Source of the DNA: Terriglobia bacterium
GTDB taxonomy: Bacteria > Acidobacteriota > Terriglobia > Terriglobales > Acidobacteriaceae
Assembly (NCBI GenBank): GCA_020073565.1
Contig: JAIQEY010000002.1
Location: forward strand, 62,001-126,000
DNA length: 64,000 bases
Direction of reading: 5' to 3'
Position 1 is the stretch's first letter. The number at the start of each line of letters is the position of its first letter. The translations under genes were made by a program, and so were the position numbers. The notes beneath the pieces are model-generated. The model had not been told where the DNA came from and searched no databases. It saw only the letters and a program-made list of their open reading frames with translations. Shown here in pieces: positions 27,143-35,468 of this stretch.

Positions 27143-27808
27143 ATGTCGGAAGAACTGTTCCAAGCCATGCGTCAGAGCATTATCGACGGCGCGCCCGACA
27201 CGGCCCGCAATCTGGCGGAGACCGCAGTGCAGCAAGGAGTCGGGCCACTGGCCGCGATCCACGATGGCTACGTGCCGGGGATGAGCCATGTAGGAGAACA
27301 ATTCGCACAGCACCAACTGTTTCTGCCGGACATGGTGGCGGCGGCCGAGGCGATGAAGGCCGCCATGGCCGTGCTGGAGCCGGAATTGAAGAGGTTGGGC
27401 ACGGATCGGCCATCGGCCGGCACGATTGTCATGGGCACAGCCAAAGGAGACATTCACGAGATTGGCAAGACGCTGGTGGGAACGTTGCTGGGGGCGAACG
27501 GCTTCACCGTGCATGATCTGGGAGTCGATGTTTCAGCGGAGAGGTTCGCGGCGGCTGCGCGCGACTTGCGCGCGGACGTGGTGGGTGTTTCGGCACTGCT
27601 GACGACCACCATGAAGTGGCAGAAGAGCGTGATTGAACTGTTCGATCGCGAGCGCCTGCGACCGCAGGTCAAAGTGATCATCGGCGGTGCGCCCGTGACG
27701 CGCCAGTGGTCCGAGGAGATCCGGGCCGACGGATTCGCCAAGGACGCGGTCAGCGCGGTGAATTTAGTCCAGAAGTTGCTGCACGAGAAAATGGCGGAAG
27801 TCGGCTAG
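27143..27808 (+). CDS. Corrinoid (B12-binding) protein of methyltransferase type
   Basis: 221 residues from the ATG at 27143, which has GAGGTGG just upstream; the frame opens earlier at 27089 without such a site. A helical cap domain (about 5-85, with GYVPGMSHVGEQF) is followed by a Rossmann-like cobalamin domain with the base-off motif DxHxxG in GDIHEIGKTLVG and the downstream GVSALLTTTM and VIIGGAPV strands. It matches MtaC/MttC-type corrinoid carriers, which shuttle a methyl group between a substrate-specific methyltransferase and a second acceptor enzyme. No methyltransferase partner is adjacent, so the substrate is unknown. A sensory role is possible. Confidence 0.87.
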   Translation: MSEELFQAMRQSIIDGAPDTARNLAETAVQQGVGPLAAIHDGYVPGMSHVGEQFAQHQLFLPDMVAAAEAMKAAMAVLEPELKRLGTDRPSAGTIVMGTAKGDIHEIGKTLVGTLLGANGFTVHDLGVDVSAERFAAAARDLRADVVGVSALLTTTMKWQKSVIELFDRERLRPQVKVIIGGAPVTRQWSEEIRADGFAKDAVSAVNLVQKLLHEKMAEVG

Positions 27809-27853
27809 TCCGCAGCCGGGGTTGATTCATTCGGTGGAGCGCTGTGAAACTGT

Positions 27854-27896
27854 GTGCCCCAGGCTCGCGCCCGTTTATTGCGCGCTAACCTGGGCA
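27854..27896. terminator. Hairpin between convergent corrinoid and TonB genes
   Basis: An imperfect inverted repeat pairs TGCCCCAGG with CCTGGGCA (one bulged base), with an inner GCGC/GCGC pairing. It lies 46 nt past the corrinoid stop and about 55 nt past the TonB-gene stop on the other strand. There is no T tract, so termination is only a suggestion. Confidence 0.35.
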
Positions 27897-27951
27897 AAGG
27901 CTAGTGTCTTCCTGAGCGGAGCCAGGGATCTGCAGTTCACTTCACGATTAG

Positions 27952-28965
27952 CTAGTGGGAAGCCGGGAGACTAGGTGGGAAGGTCATCGAGATTGCCTCG
28001 TCTGAGATAAATGAAATGACGATGTTAGTTTCCGTCGCGACCGGCTGGTCATCTTTCAGATAGGGACGGTAGTGCCATTGGCGAACCGCGCGGACTGCAG
28101 CCGCAGCAAGCGCACGGTTGCCTGAGAGCACTTGCACCGTGCGTACTTTTCCATCGGCATCGACCTGCGCAGTCAGCGCCACTACGCCGCGAGCGTTGAC
28201 GGCGGGATAGACGGGATACACGAAACGTAATGGCGGCCTCGACGCCTGGATACCGTCGGGTGCATGTTCAGGAGGCAAAGTCTGAAAGCGCAGGGAAGTC
28301 CGCTCTTGGCTGACCGCCGGTCGAGATGCCCCTCTCTCCACCGAAATCAGGGCCGATTGCACAACGCCTTTGTAGTTAGCACTGGGCGGCAAAGCGGAGA
28401 CGGCCTGGTCGACCGCTGCGAGCTTCTCAGATGCACTGGGCGCAGTCGCGTTGCTCCGCTCGAGTCGAGGTTGACTCTGGGCCTGGGAGCCCCCCACTCC
28501 CTGAATCCGATGCCATGCGGCCACGGAAACCACGCAGAGAGATAGCACGCCCACGATGGTTGCAAGCCTCGACCATGCGATTCTGGGCCAAGGGCGGGGC
28601 GTCGGCTTAGGCGAGGGCGCAATTTCCGTGCGCGGTGCTACGGCCTTCTTTACTTCCTGTCGTTCCCTTTTCTGGGTCGGCGAAGCGCTCGTCATCGCCG
28701 GTGCCGGCACGAAGTCTTCGACCACCCCGATCACCAGCAACGGGTCGCGCGAGTTTGATGCGACGCTGGTGTTGTTGGGGAAGAGAGCGTAAACAAGTGC
28801 GCGCTGGCGCGAGTTCAGGAGTGGAATGGAGAGCTGGCGAAAGTTGCGAAACGTCCAAAGCAGATAAACGCGTTGCCAGAAGGAAAGTTCAACGCGTACC
28901 ACTCCCTGCTGCGTTTCAAACAGCAGGAAGCCGGATTGAAGCCTGCCCAGAAACACTGGTGCCAC
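27952..28965 (-). CDS. TonB C-terminal-domain energy transducer
   Basis: 337 residues from the GTG at 28965, which has GAGGG 6 nt upstream; a TTG at 28968 is an alternative. An unusual N-terminal cytoplasmic part of about 135 residues (SFWQRVYLLWTFRNFRQL, RQRALVYALF) precedes a single transmembrane helix at about 150-170 (IVGVLSLCVVSVAAW). The C-terminal TonB fold keeps the core motif with YPAVNARGVVALTAQVDADG and AVRQWHYRPYLKD. It would couple the proton gradient to an outer-membrane receptor. No exbB/exbD lies beside it. The receptors at 1-5.4 kb are possible clients but are not in its operon. Confidence 0.82.
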   Translation of the reverse strand: MAPVFLGRLQSGFLLFETQQGVVRVELSFWQRVYLLWTFRNFRQLSIPLLNSRQRALVYALFPNNTSVASNSRDPLLVIGVVEDFVPAPAMTSASPTQKRERQEVKKAVAPRTEIAPSPKPTPRPWPRIAWSRLATIVGVLSLCVVSVAAWHRIQGVGGSQAQSQPRLERSNATAPSASEKLAAVDQAVSALPPSANYKGVVQSALISVERGASRPAVSQERTSLRFQTLPPEHAPDGIQASRPPLRFVYPVYPAVNARGVVALTAQVDADGKVRTVQVLSGNRALAAAAVRAVRQWHYRPYLKDDQPVATETNIVISFISDEAISMTFPPSLPASH

Positions 28966-29026
28966 CAAGAACCCTCACCCCTAGAGATGCAGCTTGGGTG
29001 CCACAGGTTGTGATTGTAACTCATAG

Positions 29027-29042
29027 ATAACAGATTTGTTAT
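29027..29042. promoter_or_regulatory. AT-rich palindrome upstream of the TonB-like gene
   Basis: ATAACA-GATT-TGTTAT is a perfect 6+6 inverted repeat about 60 nt before the gene's start on the minus strand. A TACAAT box follows it in the direction of transcription. It could be an operator; no regulator can be assigned. Confidence 0.35.
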
Positions 29043-29118
29043 GCGCTGAGGTGGGCACAAACAGGGCGAGCGGGTGCAAACGGTTTCATGCGGAAGAGGG
29101 AATCGCACGAGACCTGTG

Positions 29119-30483
29119 TCAGGGGGTGGTAGGTCCCGGTTGGGTCTCGAGGATCAGGCGATGGTTGCGACGGGAACGGCGCCGCTGTGATTCCTGCAGG
29201 GGATTGGAGGCCGCGATCGCGCACAGGACATAAAACATGGCGGCATTGGCGGGGATCTGCAAGTTGAAATCAAGAAAGCTGTGAACCAGGATGCCGACGC
29301 AGCCGAGCAGGGCGGCCACGGTGAGCGAGCCGCCGGCACTTTCGGTCCAGTGGTCCAGTTTGGCCCAGGCGTGGCGGAACGTGAGCACAAGAAACCAGAT
29401 CGCGACTGCGAATCCGGCGAGCCCGGTTTCGGTCAGGAGTTGCAGGTAGTCGTTGTGGGCCTGGTTGACGAAGAAGTTGGTGTAGAAGCTGCGGAATTGC
29501 GGATAGACCACGGGAAACGTGCCCAGCCCCCAACCGAACAACGGTTTCTCGCGCCACATCCGGAGGCAATCGCGATCCATGGCTAAGCGCACACCCCCAG
29601 TGAGTTCCTGTTGAGTTTCGGAGTGAATACTGGCGAGGCGGCGGGTGAGTTCATTGCCGCCGATCCAAACCAGACAGCCGATCATCGCTGCCAGACCAGC
29701 TCCGAGCAGCAAGTGCTGTTTCCAGTTTTCTTGCCGCGGCCGCAGAAGCACAACCAGGAGAACCGCCTGCACTGCAAAGGCGAGCATGCCGCCGCGCGAT
29801 CCGCACAGGAAAATGGTTCCGGCCATGACCGCCGCAATCACGGCAACAGCTATTTTGCGAGCCCCATAGGTGAAGTGGGTTGCGGCCAGCACCAGCAGAA
29901 AGGGGGTGAGCATCTCCATGAGGCCAGCATAGTGATTGTGATTCACATACGGCCCGTAGGCATGACCGCCATAGTCGGGTTTCCACAAGCCGTACAGTTT
30001 GCCGTTGGGAATAAGCCCTTGCAGCAAGGAAAACGACGCCAGCAGAGCCGTGTAGCCACAGAGAACCCAGGCGAACTTGTCGAGTTGTGACGCGCGCCGC
30101 AGCGTTTGCGTGACGACGAACACCAGCAACCCGTAGCTGAGGTACAGGAGGAGACGCGAATAGGTCGCGTGACGATAGGCCGTCATTCCCGTGAGCCACT
30201 GCAGCGTGATCAACGCAGCAAAGGCGAGCATCGGCCGGTAGAGTGGGTGAGAGAGGATCTGAATTTCTCGATTCGCCCACTGCCGAAACCCCCAGGCCAA
30301 GAGCAGCAACGTAGCACTCGCCTGCAAGGCAAGAATTGCCCAAGGCTCGACGGCGCCCAAAGCGAGGGGCGCCGATAACAAAACTGTGCCGGCGCCTGCC
30401 AGGAGCATGGAACTGGATAGAACGGGCCGCGCCGATTTGGTCACGCGTGGTGTCTCGGGCTGGAAAGCCAATGCTGAACTCAC
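29119..30483 (-). CDS. O-antigen ligase / Wzy-like membrane protein
   Basis: 454 residues with about ten to twelve hydrophobic helices and the large periplasmic loop typical of the Wzy_C/WaaL family. That loop contains the conserved FGWGLGTFPVVYPQFRSFYT and QAHNDYLQLLTETGLAGF stretches. Enzymes of this family polymerise repeat units or ligate polysaccharide to an acceptor on the periplasmic face. The ATG overlaps the stop of the TPR gene by 4 nt, so the two are translated together. A second protein of the same family is encoded at 51090-52514 on the other strand. Confidence 0.87.
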   Translation of the reverse strand: MSSALAFQPETPRVTKSARPVLSSSMLLAGAGTVLLSAPLALGAVEPWAILALQASATLLLLAWGFRQWANREIQILSHPLYRPMLAFAALITLQWLTGMTAYRHATYSRLLLYLSYGLLVFVVTQTLRRASQLDKFAWVLCGYTALLASFSLLQGLIPNGKLYGLWKPDYGGHAYGPYVNHNHYAGLMEMLTPFLLVLAATHFTYGARKIAVAVIAAVMAGTIFLCGSRGGMLAFAVQAVLLVVLLRPRQENWKQHLLLGAGLAAMIGCLVWIGGNELTRRLASIHSETQQELTGGVRLAMDRDCLRMWREKPLFGWGLGTFPVVYPQFRSFYTNFFVNQAHNDYLQLLTETGLAGFAVAIWFLVLTFRHAWAKLDHWTESAGGSLTVAALLGCVGILVHSFLDFNLQIPANAAMFYVLCAIAASNPLQESQRRRSRRNHRLILETQPGPTTP

Positions 30484-31748
30484 GGGCTCTCCTTGGCGGC
30501 CGCGGCCGGTGAGAGTTCAAAGCTGTCGAGCCACAGCTTGCCGCGGATCGGGCGGCCAGCGGGGGAACGTTCAATGTTCAACGCAAGCAGAGTCGTGGAA
30601 CCCGGCACGGTAACTTTCGATCGTACTTCTTTCCAGATGTCGGCGTCCGTGAGTGGGTCGCTGGCGAACAGCGGCGCTCCCGAGTAGGCGTCGCGGAGTA
30701 CGATCTGGGGCCCTCCTGCGCCCTCGAATTCCGATGACTTGTAGTAGGCGGAGAAATCGTAGCTCGTTCCGCCGTGCACCGGAATCAACTGCTGGATCCC
30801 GGCGTCATTGATCCCCGGACCCTCGAAGGTGATCGACAGGGAACGATGGCCTTCACGGAAGTCAGTGGGATCGAGCAACGGGCGAACACCGGTGCGATTC
30901 ACGTAGGTCCAGTCAAAGCCGGCGTTCAGGATGTCAAGGCTGAAATCTGGATTGACGACGAGGTTATCTGGGGCCGGGAGGTATCCGGAAAGACCGAGTA
31001 CGCCAGAGGCCTGTTCCCAAGCGGCCATCGCCGCGTCGGGACGGCGCGCCTCGATCAGATAGCGCACATATTCGAACAGATAACGAGACTGAAACCTCTC
31101 GTGCAGTTGGACGAGACGATCCCAGGTTTTGATCGTGCCTTCCGTTTCCTTCTTCGTCGTCAGCAGACTGAGAAAGGCGATGAGCGAGTCGGGACGAGGT
31201 GGCACGACCTCGCGAAGAAGGGCATCGACGTCCGGACGAACGCGCCAGCAGTATTGCAGTGCCGCAGGCGCAAGCGAGATGTCGTTTTCAATCACCACGC
31301 GGAATTCGCGGAGGGCGCGCTCCTGGTCCCCCGCCACAAGAAAGAAGTTGGCAGCATCCCACGCGACGTGAGGTGAGGTGGGTTCGGCGTGCAGAGCACT
31401 TTGGATGGCGTCGAGCTGTCCGGCGGGGTTCCCGGCGACCTGTTGTGCGGAGGCCAAGTCGAGCCAGTAACTGGCCTGATGAGGATTCAGCCGGACAGCG
31501 GACTGATAATGCTCGAGAGCGGCCTGCGGGTTGGGAGCGACAAACGTGAAGTAGCGCCCGAGTTGGTTCCGAAAATCGGCGTTCCCGGGAGAAAGACGCG
31601 CGGCCCGATCGAGGTCAGCCAAATTGGCGCGACCTGCCATGCGGCTGGCAGCAAACTCGACTCCCACGAAGAGCAGGTAGAGCCCGCCAAACAGGATCAG
31701 GATGGCGGGGAACAGCCAACGTTGGCGGCCTGCGAGCGAGTGGACCAT
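30480..31748 (-). CDS. Membrane-anchored TPR protein of the polysaccharide operon
   Basis: 422 residues from the ATG at 31748; a TTG at 31766 would add six residues and neither has a strong ribosome-binding site. A transmembrane helix at about 14-32 (FPAILILFGGLYLLFVGVEF) is followed by TPR-like repeats (DLDRAARLSPGNADFRNQL, HYQSAVRLNPHQASYWLDLA). The second half is a beta-rich domain that looks like a carbohydrate-binding-module jelly roll (SLSITFEGPGINDAGIQQLI, SYDFSAYYKSSEFEG). It sits between the tyrosine autokinase and ligase genes and may scaffold the export or polymerisation machinery. A 4-nt overlap couples it to the ligase gene. Confidence 0.75.
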   Translation of the reverse strand: MVHSLAGRQRWLFPAILILFGGLYLLFVGVEFAASRMAGRANLADLDRAARLSPGNADFRNQLGRYFTFVAPNPQAALEHYQSAVRLNPHQASYWLDLASAQQVAGNPAGQLDAIQSALHAEPTSPHVAWDAANFFLVAGDQERALREFRVVIENDISLAPAALQYCWRVRPDVDALLREVVPPRPDSLIAFLSLLTTKKETEGTIKTWDRLVQLHERFQSRYLFEYVRYLIEARRPDAAMAAWEQASGVLGLSGYLPAPDNLVVNPDFSLDILNAGFDWTYVNRTGVRPLLDPTDFREGHRSLSITFEGPGINDAGIQQLIPVHGGTSYDFSAYYKSSEFEGAGGPQIVLRDAYSGAPLFASDPLTDADIWKEVRSKVTVPGSTTLLALNIERSPAGRPIRGKLWLDSFELSPAAAAKESP

Positions 31749-31775
31749 CGTAAGAAATCTCAGCAAGCCGTTTCG

Positions 31776-34115
31776 TCACGCGCCGGAAGCCGCTTGCGGA
31801 TGCTTTGGTTCGTCCGGCGGCGCTTCGGAAGCTTCTTCATGATAGTAGTGAGTGTACTTGCCCTGATACTCGTAATAGTAGTAATAGTCGGGCGAACTGA
31901 GATCGACCGCGTTGAGTAGGACGCCGGTGACGTGAGCATTGACCTGCATCAGAATGTCACGCGCCCGCCGCAAGGCCTGCTTGGTGGTCTGACCGGAACG
32001 GATGACGAGAATAATGGCGTCGACCCGGGGCGACAAGACGACGGCGTCCGTGACGGAGAGCGTGGGCGGAGTATCCACCACCACGTGATCAAATTGTTCC
32101 CGCAATTCGTCCAGAACCTGCTTCATGTTGGTCGAGGCCAGCAGTTCGGCGGGGTTCGGCGGCGGAGTTCCGGCGGGAAGGATGAACAGATTGGGCAACA
32201 CCGGCGACGCAGCGATCGCCTGCTGCAGCGTTGCGCTTCCTGTCAGGACGTTGCTGAGGCCGCTGCGTGGGCCCATGCCCAGGGTTTTGTGAACGCTGGG
32301 ACGGCGCAGGTCGGCGTCCACCAGCAGCACCTTCACACCTTTTTGCGCAAGCACAATGGCCGAGTTAATGGCGGTGGTGGTTTTACCCTCTTGCGGACGC
32401 GCGCTGGTCACCATGATGACTTTGGGCGGGGCCCCCAGGCTAGAAAGCAGCAACGAAGTGCGCAGGGCGCGATAGGACTCTGCCATTTGTGACTGCGGGC
32501 GCGCTTGGGTAACGATTTCAACCGCTTCCTTGGAAGAGGCCAGCGTCAATTGCTTGGCGTTGTGGCCACCGGCGGGCGATTTGGAGCCGAGCGGGATCAT
32601 GCCGAGTGAGGGCAGAGCGGAGATCACCTGAGCCTGTTCTGTCGTCCGAACGGTGTTGTCCATGTTCTCCAGCAGAAAAGCCAAACCCACCCCGGAAGTA
32701 ATCCCCAGCACAAGAGCAAACAAGAGATTGCGCGGAATGTTCGGTTCGATGGGCATGCTGGGAACGCGGGCGGCGTCCAATACCTTGATGTTGTTGGAAC
32801 GCAGTCCGGCGGTGACTCCTGCCTCCTTCAATTTCTCGAGTAGTCCCTCGTAGAGCGTCCGGTTGGTCTCCATGTCGCGCTTGAGCAAACTGTATTCGAT
32901 GGAGCTTTCGTTGAGCTTATTCGCTCGCTGCTTCTGTTTCTCGAAAGCGTCGTGCAGCATGTTCTCGCGTTGCAGCGCCGCCAGATACTGTCCCCGCAGG
33001 TGATCCACCGCCTTGCGGGTCTCCGACTGAAACTGCCGGTCGATTTCCTTCAGCTGGTTATTGAGTTGATGGACCTTCGGATAGGCCGGACCGAACTGAG
33101 TGCTGAGATCGGCGATCTGGATCTTGAGGCTGGCCTGTTGTTCGCGTAGCTTATCAATCAGACCTGAGCCGACCGAAGTTGTGTTGCCAGGGGAGTCCGA
33201 ACTGATGGCGGCGGCGACTGCTTCAGGGTCGGTGGACTGAGTCTGGCGATAGGCCGCTTCTCTCTGCATCCGCTCGGATTCGGCGGAGGTTAGTTCCTTG
33301 TTAAGTTCGTCGAGTTTCGCGGTGGTAATATTTTGCTTTTCGTCGATCCCAAGAATTTCGTGTTCTTTCTGATAGCGAACCAGCTTTTCCTGCGAAGTCT
33401 CCACCTTCATCTGCAGGTCGACGAGTTGTTTGGAAAGCCAGTCGGACGCCTGCATGGTGGATTCAAACTTGGTCTTGAAGTTTTGCTCGATGTAGGTGGC
33501 GACCAGCGTGTTCACGGCGCTCGCCGCCAGTTGTGGATCGGTGCTCCGGTAATGAATCTCCATGATGCGAGTGTTGGGAATCAGAGACACGCGAAGATTT
33601 CCTTTGAAGCCTCCCAGCAGGGCGGTGGTGCGGGAGGAGTCTCCCTGCAGCGGGTCCGCAACCAGATTGGCCGGTTGGCGGTCGGGCTGTCCACCAAATT
33701 CAGGACGTTTGTCGAAATTCAGTTGTCGAACCACCTGTAGGGCCAGCAGGTCGCTTTGTAAGATGCGGACCTCGGTGTCAAGATCGCTGGGGTCCATGTA
33801 GTCGTAGACCGGCATGGAATCCTTGAAGGTGATGATGTTAGGGTCGGGTTTGTTGACGGCAATGCGGCCGATCGCTTCGAAGATCGGGGTCTGGCGCAAG
33901 CTGGCAACCAAGGTAGCGCCGAAGATACCGAGAATGCATGCCAGGACCATCCATTTGCGCTTGATCAGCACGCGCATGTATTCGCGCAATGCCGATTCCT
34001 GGGAAGGCATGACTGCATAGAGCCCAGAGCCCATGGGCTTCATAAATTCGGTGGGCTCCACCGGTTGTATCTCCCGTGGCCCGCTGTTGCGTGGAACCAG
34101 AGGTCCCAAATCCAT
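31776..34115 (-). CDS. Wzc-like tyrosine autokinase and polysaccharide co-polymerase
   Basis: 779 residues. A Wzz-type N-terminal domain has its first helix at about 54-72, then a long coiled-coil stretch (about 200-410) and a second helix near 470 (LLFALVLGITSGVGLAFLL). The BY-kinase ATPase follows with Walker A (SARPQEGKTTTA) near 573, Walker A' (VDADLRRP) near 603 and Walker B (HVVVDTPPTL). The C-terminal tyrosine cluster (YYYYYEYQGKY, HYY) near 742-760 is the autophosphorylation site. It controls chain length and export of a surface polysaccharide. GAGGAG lies 5 nt before its ATG. It is first of a three-gene operon and divergent from the pseB series. Confidence 0.93.
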   Translation of the reverse strand: MDLGPLVPRNSGPREIQPVEPTEFMKPMGSGLYAVMPSQESALREYMRVLIKRKWMVLACILGIFGATLVASLRQTPIFEAIGRIAVNKPDPNIITFKDSMPVYDYMDPSDLDTEVRILQSDLLALQVVRQLNFDKRPEFGGQPDRQPANLVADPLQGDSSRTTALLGGFKGNLRVSLIPNTRIMEIHYRSTDPQLAASAVNTLVATYIEQNFKTKFESTMQASDWLSKQLVDLQMKVETSQEKLVRYQKEHEILGIDEKQNITTAKLDELNKELTSAESERMQREAAYRQTQSTDPEAVAAAISSDSPGNTTSVGSGLIDKLREQQASLKIQIADLSTQFGPAYPKVHQLNNQLKEIDRQFQSETRKAVDHLRGQYLAALQRENMLHDAFEKQKQRANKLNESSIEYSLLKRDMETNRTLYEGLLEKLKEAGVTAGLRSNNIKVLDAARVPSMPIEPNIPRNLLFALVLGITSGVGLAFLLENMDNTVRTTEQAQVISALPSLGMIPLGSKSPAGGHNAKQLTLASSKEAVEIVTQARPQSQMAESYRALRTSLLLSSLGAPPKVIMVTSARPQEGKTTTAINSAIVLAQKGVKVLLVDADLRRPSVHKTLGMGPRSGLSNVLTGSATLQQAIAASPVLPNLFILPAGTPPPNPAELLASTNMKQVLDELREQFDHVVVDTPPTLSVTDAVVLSPRVDAIILVIRSGQTTKQALRRARDILMQVNAHVTGVLLNAVDLSSPDYYYYYEYQGKYTHYYHEEASEAPPDEPKHPQAASGA

Positions 34116-34456
34116 CGTTACTCCTCGCCCCTACAACTGCAGCGATGCCGCCCGCACCTGACACACAGTCTTCGCTCCCGCGGTCACAGCAGCGCAAAAC
34201 GGAGTGTTATGTGAGATTTGCCTGATTCTAGCATCACGGGTGTTGGAACCAGTCAAAATTTGCGCACGTTGCCCTTTTTGTTTTTGCCGCACGTCCGACG
34301 GCTGGAATCCTCGGGCTATACTAACGGGCACAGAGACTTGCCTCAAGGTGTAGCGCGGACACTCTTGTCCGCGTACCCGACTGCACTGGCAGTGCATGCA
34401 GGCGCGGATAGGAGTGTCCGCGCTACACTAATTGAACCGCCTTCGAAGGGAAAAGA
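34116..34456. promoter_or_regulatory. Divergent control region between the autokinase operon and the pseB series
   Basis: 341 nt without a gene. On the plus strand it carries a TATACT box at 34317-34322, a large inverted repeat at 34348-34428 and an AAGGGAAAAGA ribosome-binding region before pseB. Both glycan operons must start in or near this stretch, so joint control is likely. No -35 box of good quality was seen for the TATACT element. Confidence 0.5.
34348..34428. repeat. 26-bp-arm inverted repeat with GCGGACA core in the pseB leader
   Basis: Left arm 34348-34373 and right arm 34403-34428 pair except at three positions in the middle. They begin with GTGTAGCGCGGACACTC and end with its complement. 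The 29-nt centre contains a second small inverted repeat (TGCACT-GGC-AGTGCA). It ends 28 nt before pseB and could fold in the leader RNA. Its core matches the repeats at 22243 and 25769. Confidence 0.75.
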
Positions 34457-35467
34457 ATGGTGAATTGGTCGCAGGAATCGATACTGGTGACAGGCGGTAC
34501 GGGCTCGTTCGGGAAGAAGTTTGTTGAAATCATGCTGCGTAACTATCAGCCGCATCGGCTGGCGATTTTCAGTCGAGACGAATTGAAGCAGCACGAGATG
34601 CGGGCGGCCGGGTTCGACCATCCCAGCCTCCGATATTTCATTGGCGATGTACGTGACGTAGAGCGTGTGAAACGGGCCCTATCCGGGATTACGGTGGTGA
34701 TCCACGCGGCGGCGCTCAAGCAAGTACCGGCCTGTGAATACAACCCGTTTGAAGCGATCCAGACGAACATCATGGGTGGCAAGAACGTGATCGACGCTGC
34801 TATCGATCAGGGGGTGCGGCGCATTGTGGCGCTGAGCACGGATAAAGCCGTGAACCCAATCAACCTTTACGGTGCAACAAAGTTGTGCGCGGAGAAGATG
34901 TTCGTGCAAGCCAACGCCTATGCGGGTGCGAAGGACACCAGATTCTCTTGCGCACGCTATGGCAACGTGGTCGGCAGCCGGGGAAGTGTCATTCCGATTT
35001 TTGTTGAGCAGCGCAAACGGGGGAAGATCACGATTACCGATCCGCGCATGACGCGCTTCTGGCTGACTCTGGAGCACGGAGTGAAATTCGTGATCCACTG
35101 CATCGAGCAGATGCATGGCGGGGAGATTTTCGTCCCCCGGATTCCCAGCATGCGGCTGCTGGACCTGGCGGAGACGATCGCACCGGGTTGCGAAGTGGAA
35201 TACATCGGGATTCGCCCGGGTGAAAAATTGCACGAAGTGCTGGTTTCGGACGACGAATCACGAAATACGCTCGAAACCGAAGAGATGTTCATCATCCAGC
35301 CCTCGCATCCCTGGTGGAAATCGGAGAACTGGACGTACGCCAAGCGCCTGCCAGAGGGATTCCGCTATTCGAGCGACACCAACGAGCGCTGGTTGACGCG
35401 GCGCGAATTGGAAGAACTGGTGGGTCCCGAAACGAGTACGGCTGAATCTGTTCCAACCTCTGCCTAG
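34457..35467 (+). CDS. pseB: UDP-N-acetylglucosamine 4,6-dehydratase (inverting), pseudaminic acid pathway step 1
   Basis: 336 residues of the extended SDR family. The NAD(P)-binding glycine motif TGGTGSFG is at 12-19. The active-site set is as in PseB/FlaA1: Thr128-Asp129-Lys130 (STDKAVNP), Tyr138 and Lys142 (YGATK). Further subfamily marks are AALKQVPACEYNP and RYGNVVGSRGSVIP. It converts UDP-GlcNAc to the 4-keto-6-deoxy-L-arabino intermediate. It is followed after 1 nt by pseC, so the two act as a unit. It is the first gene of the long rightward series. Confidence 0.93.
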   Translation: MVNWSQESILVTGGTGSFGKKFVEIMLRNYQPHRLAIFSRDELKQHEMRAAGFDHPSLRYFIGDVRDVERVKRALSGITVVIHAAALKQVPACEYNPFEAIQTNIMGGKNVIDAAIDQGVRRIVALSTDKAVNPINLYGATKLCAEKMFVQANAYAGAKDTRFSCARYGNVVGSRGSVIPIFVEQRKRGKITITDPRMTRFWLTLEHGVKFVIHCIEQMHGGEIFVPRIPSMRLLDLAETIAPGCEVEYIGIRPGEKLHEVLVSDDESRNTLETEEMFIIQPSHPWWKSENWTYAKRLPEGFRYSSDTNERWLTRRELEELVGPETSTAESVPTSA

Positions 35468-35468
35468 C

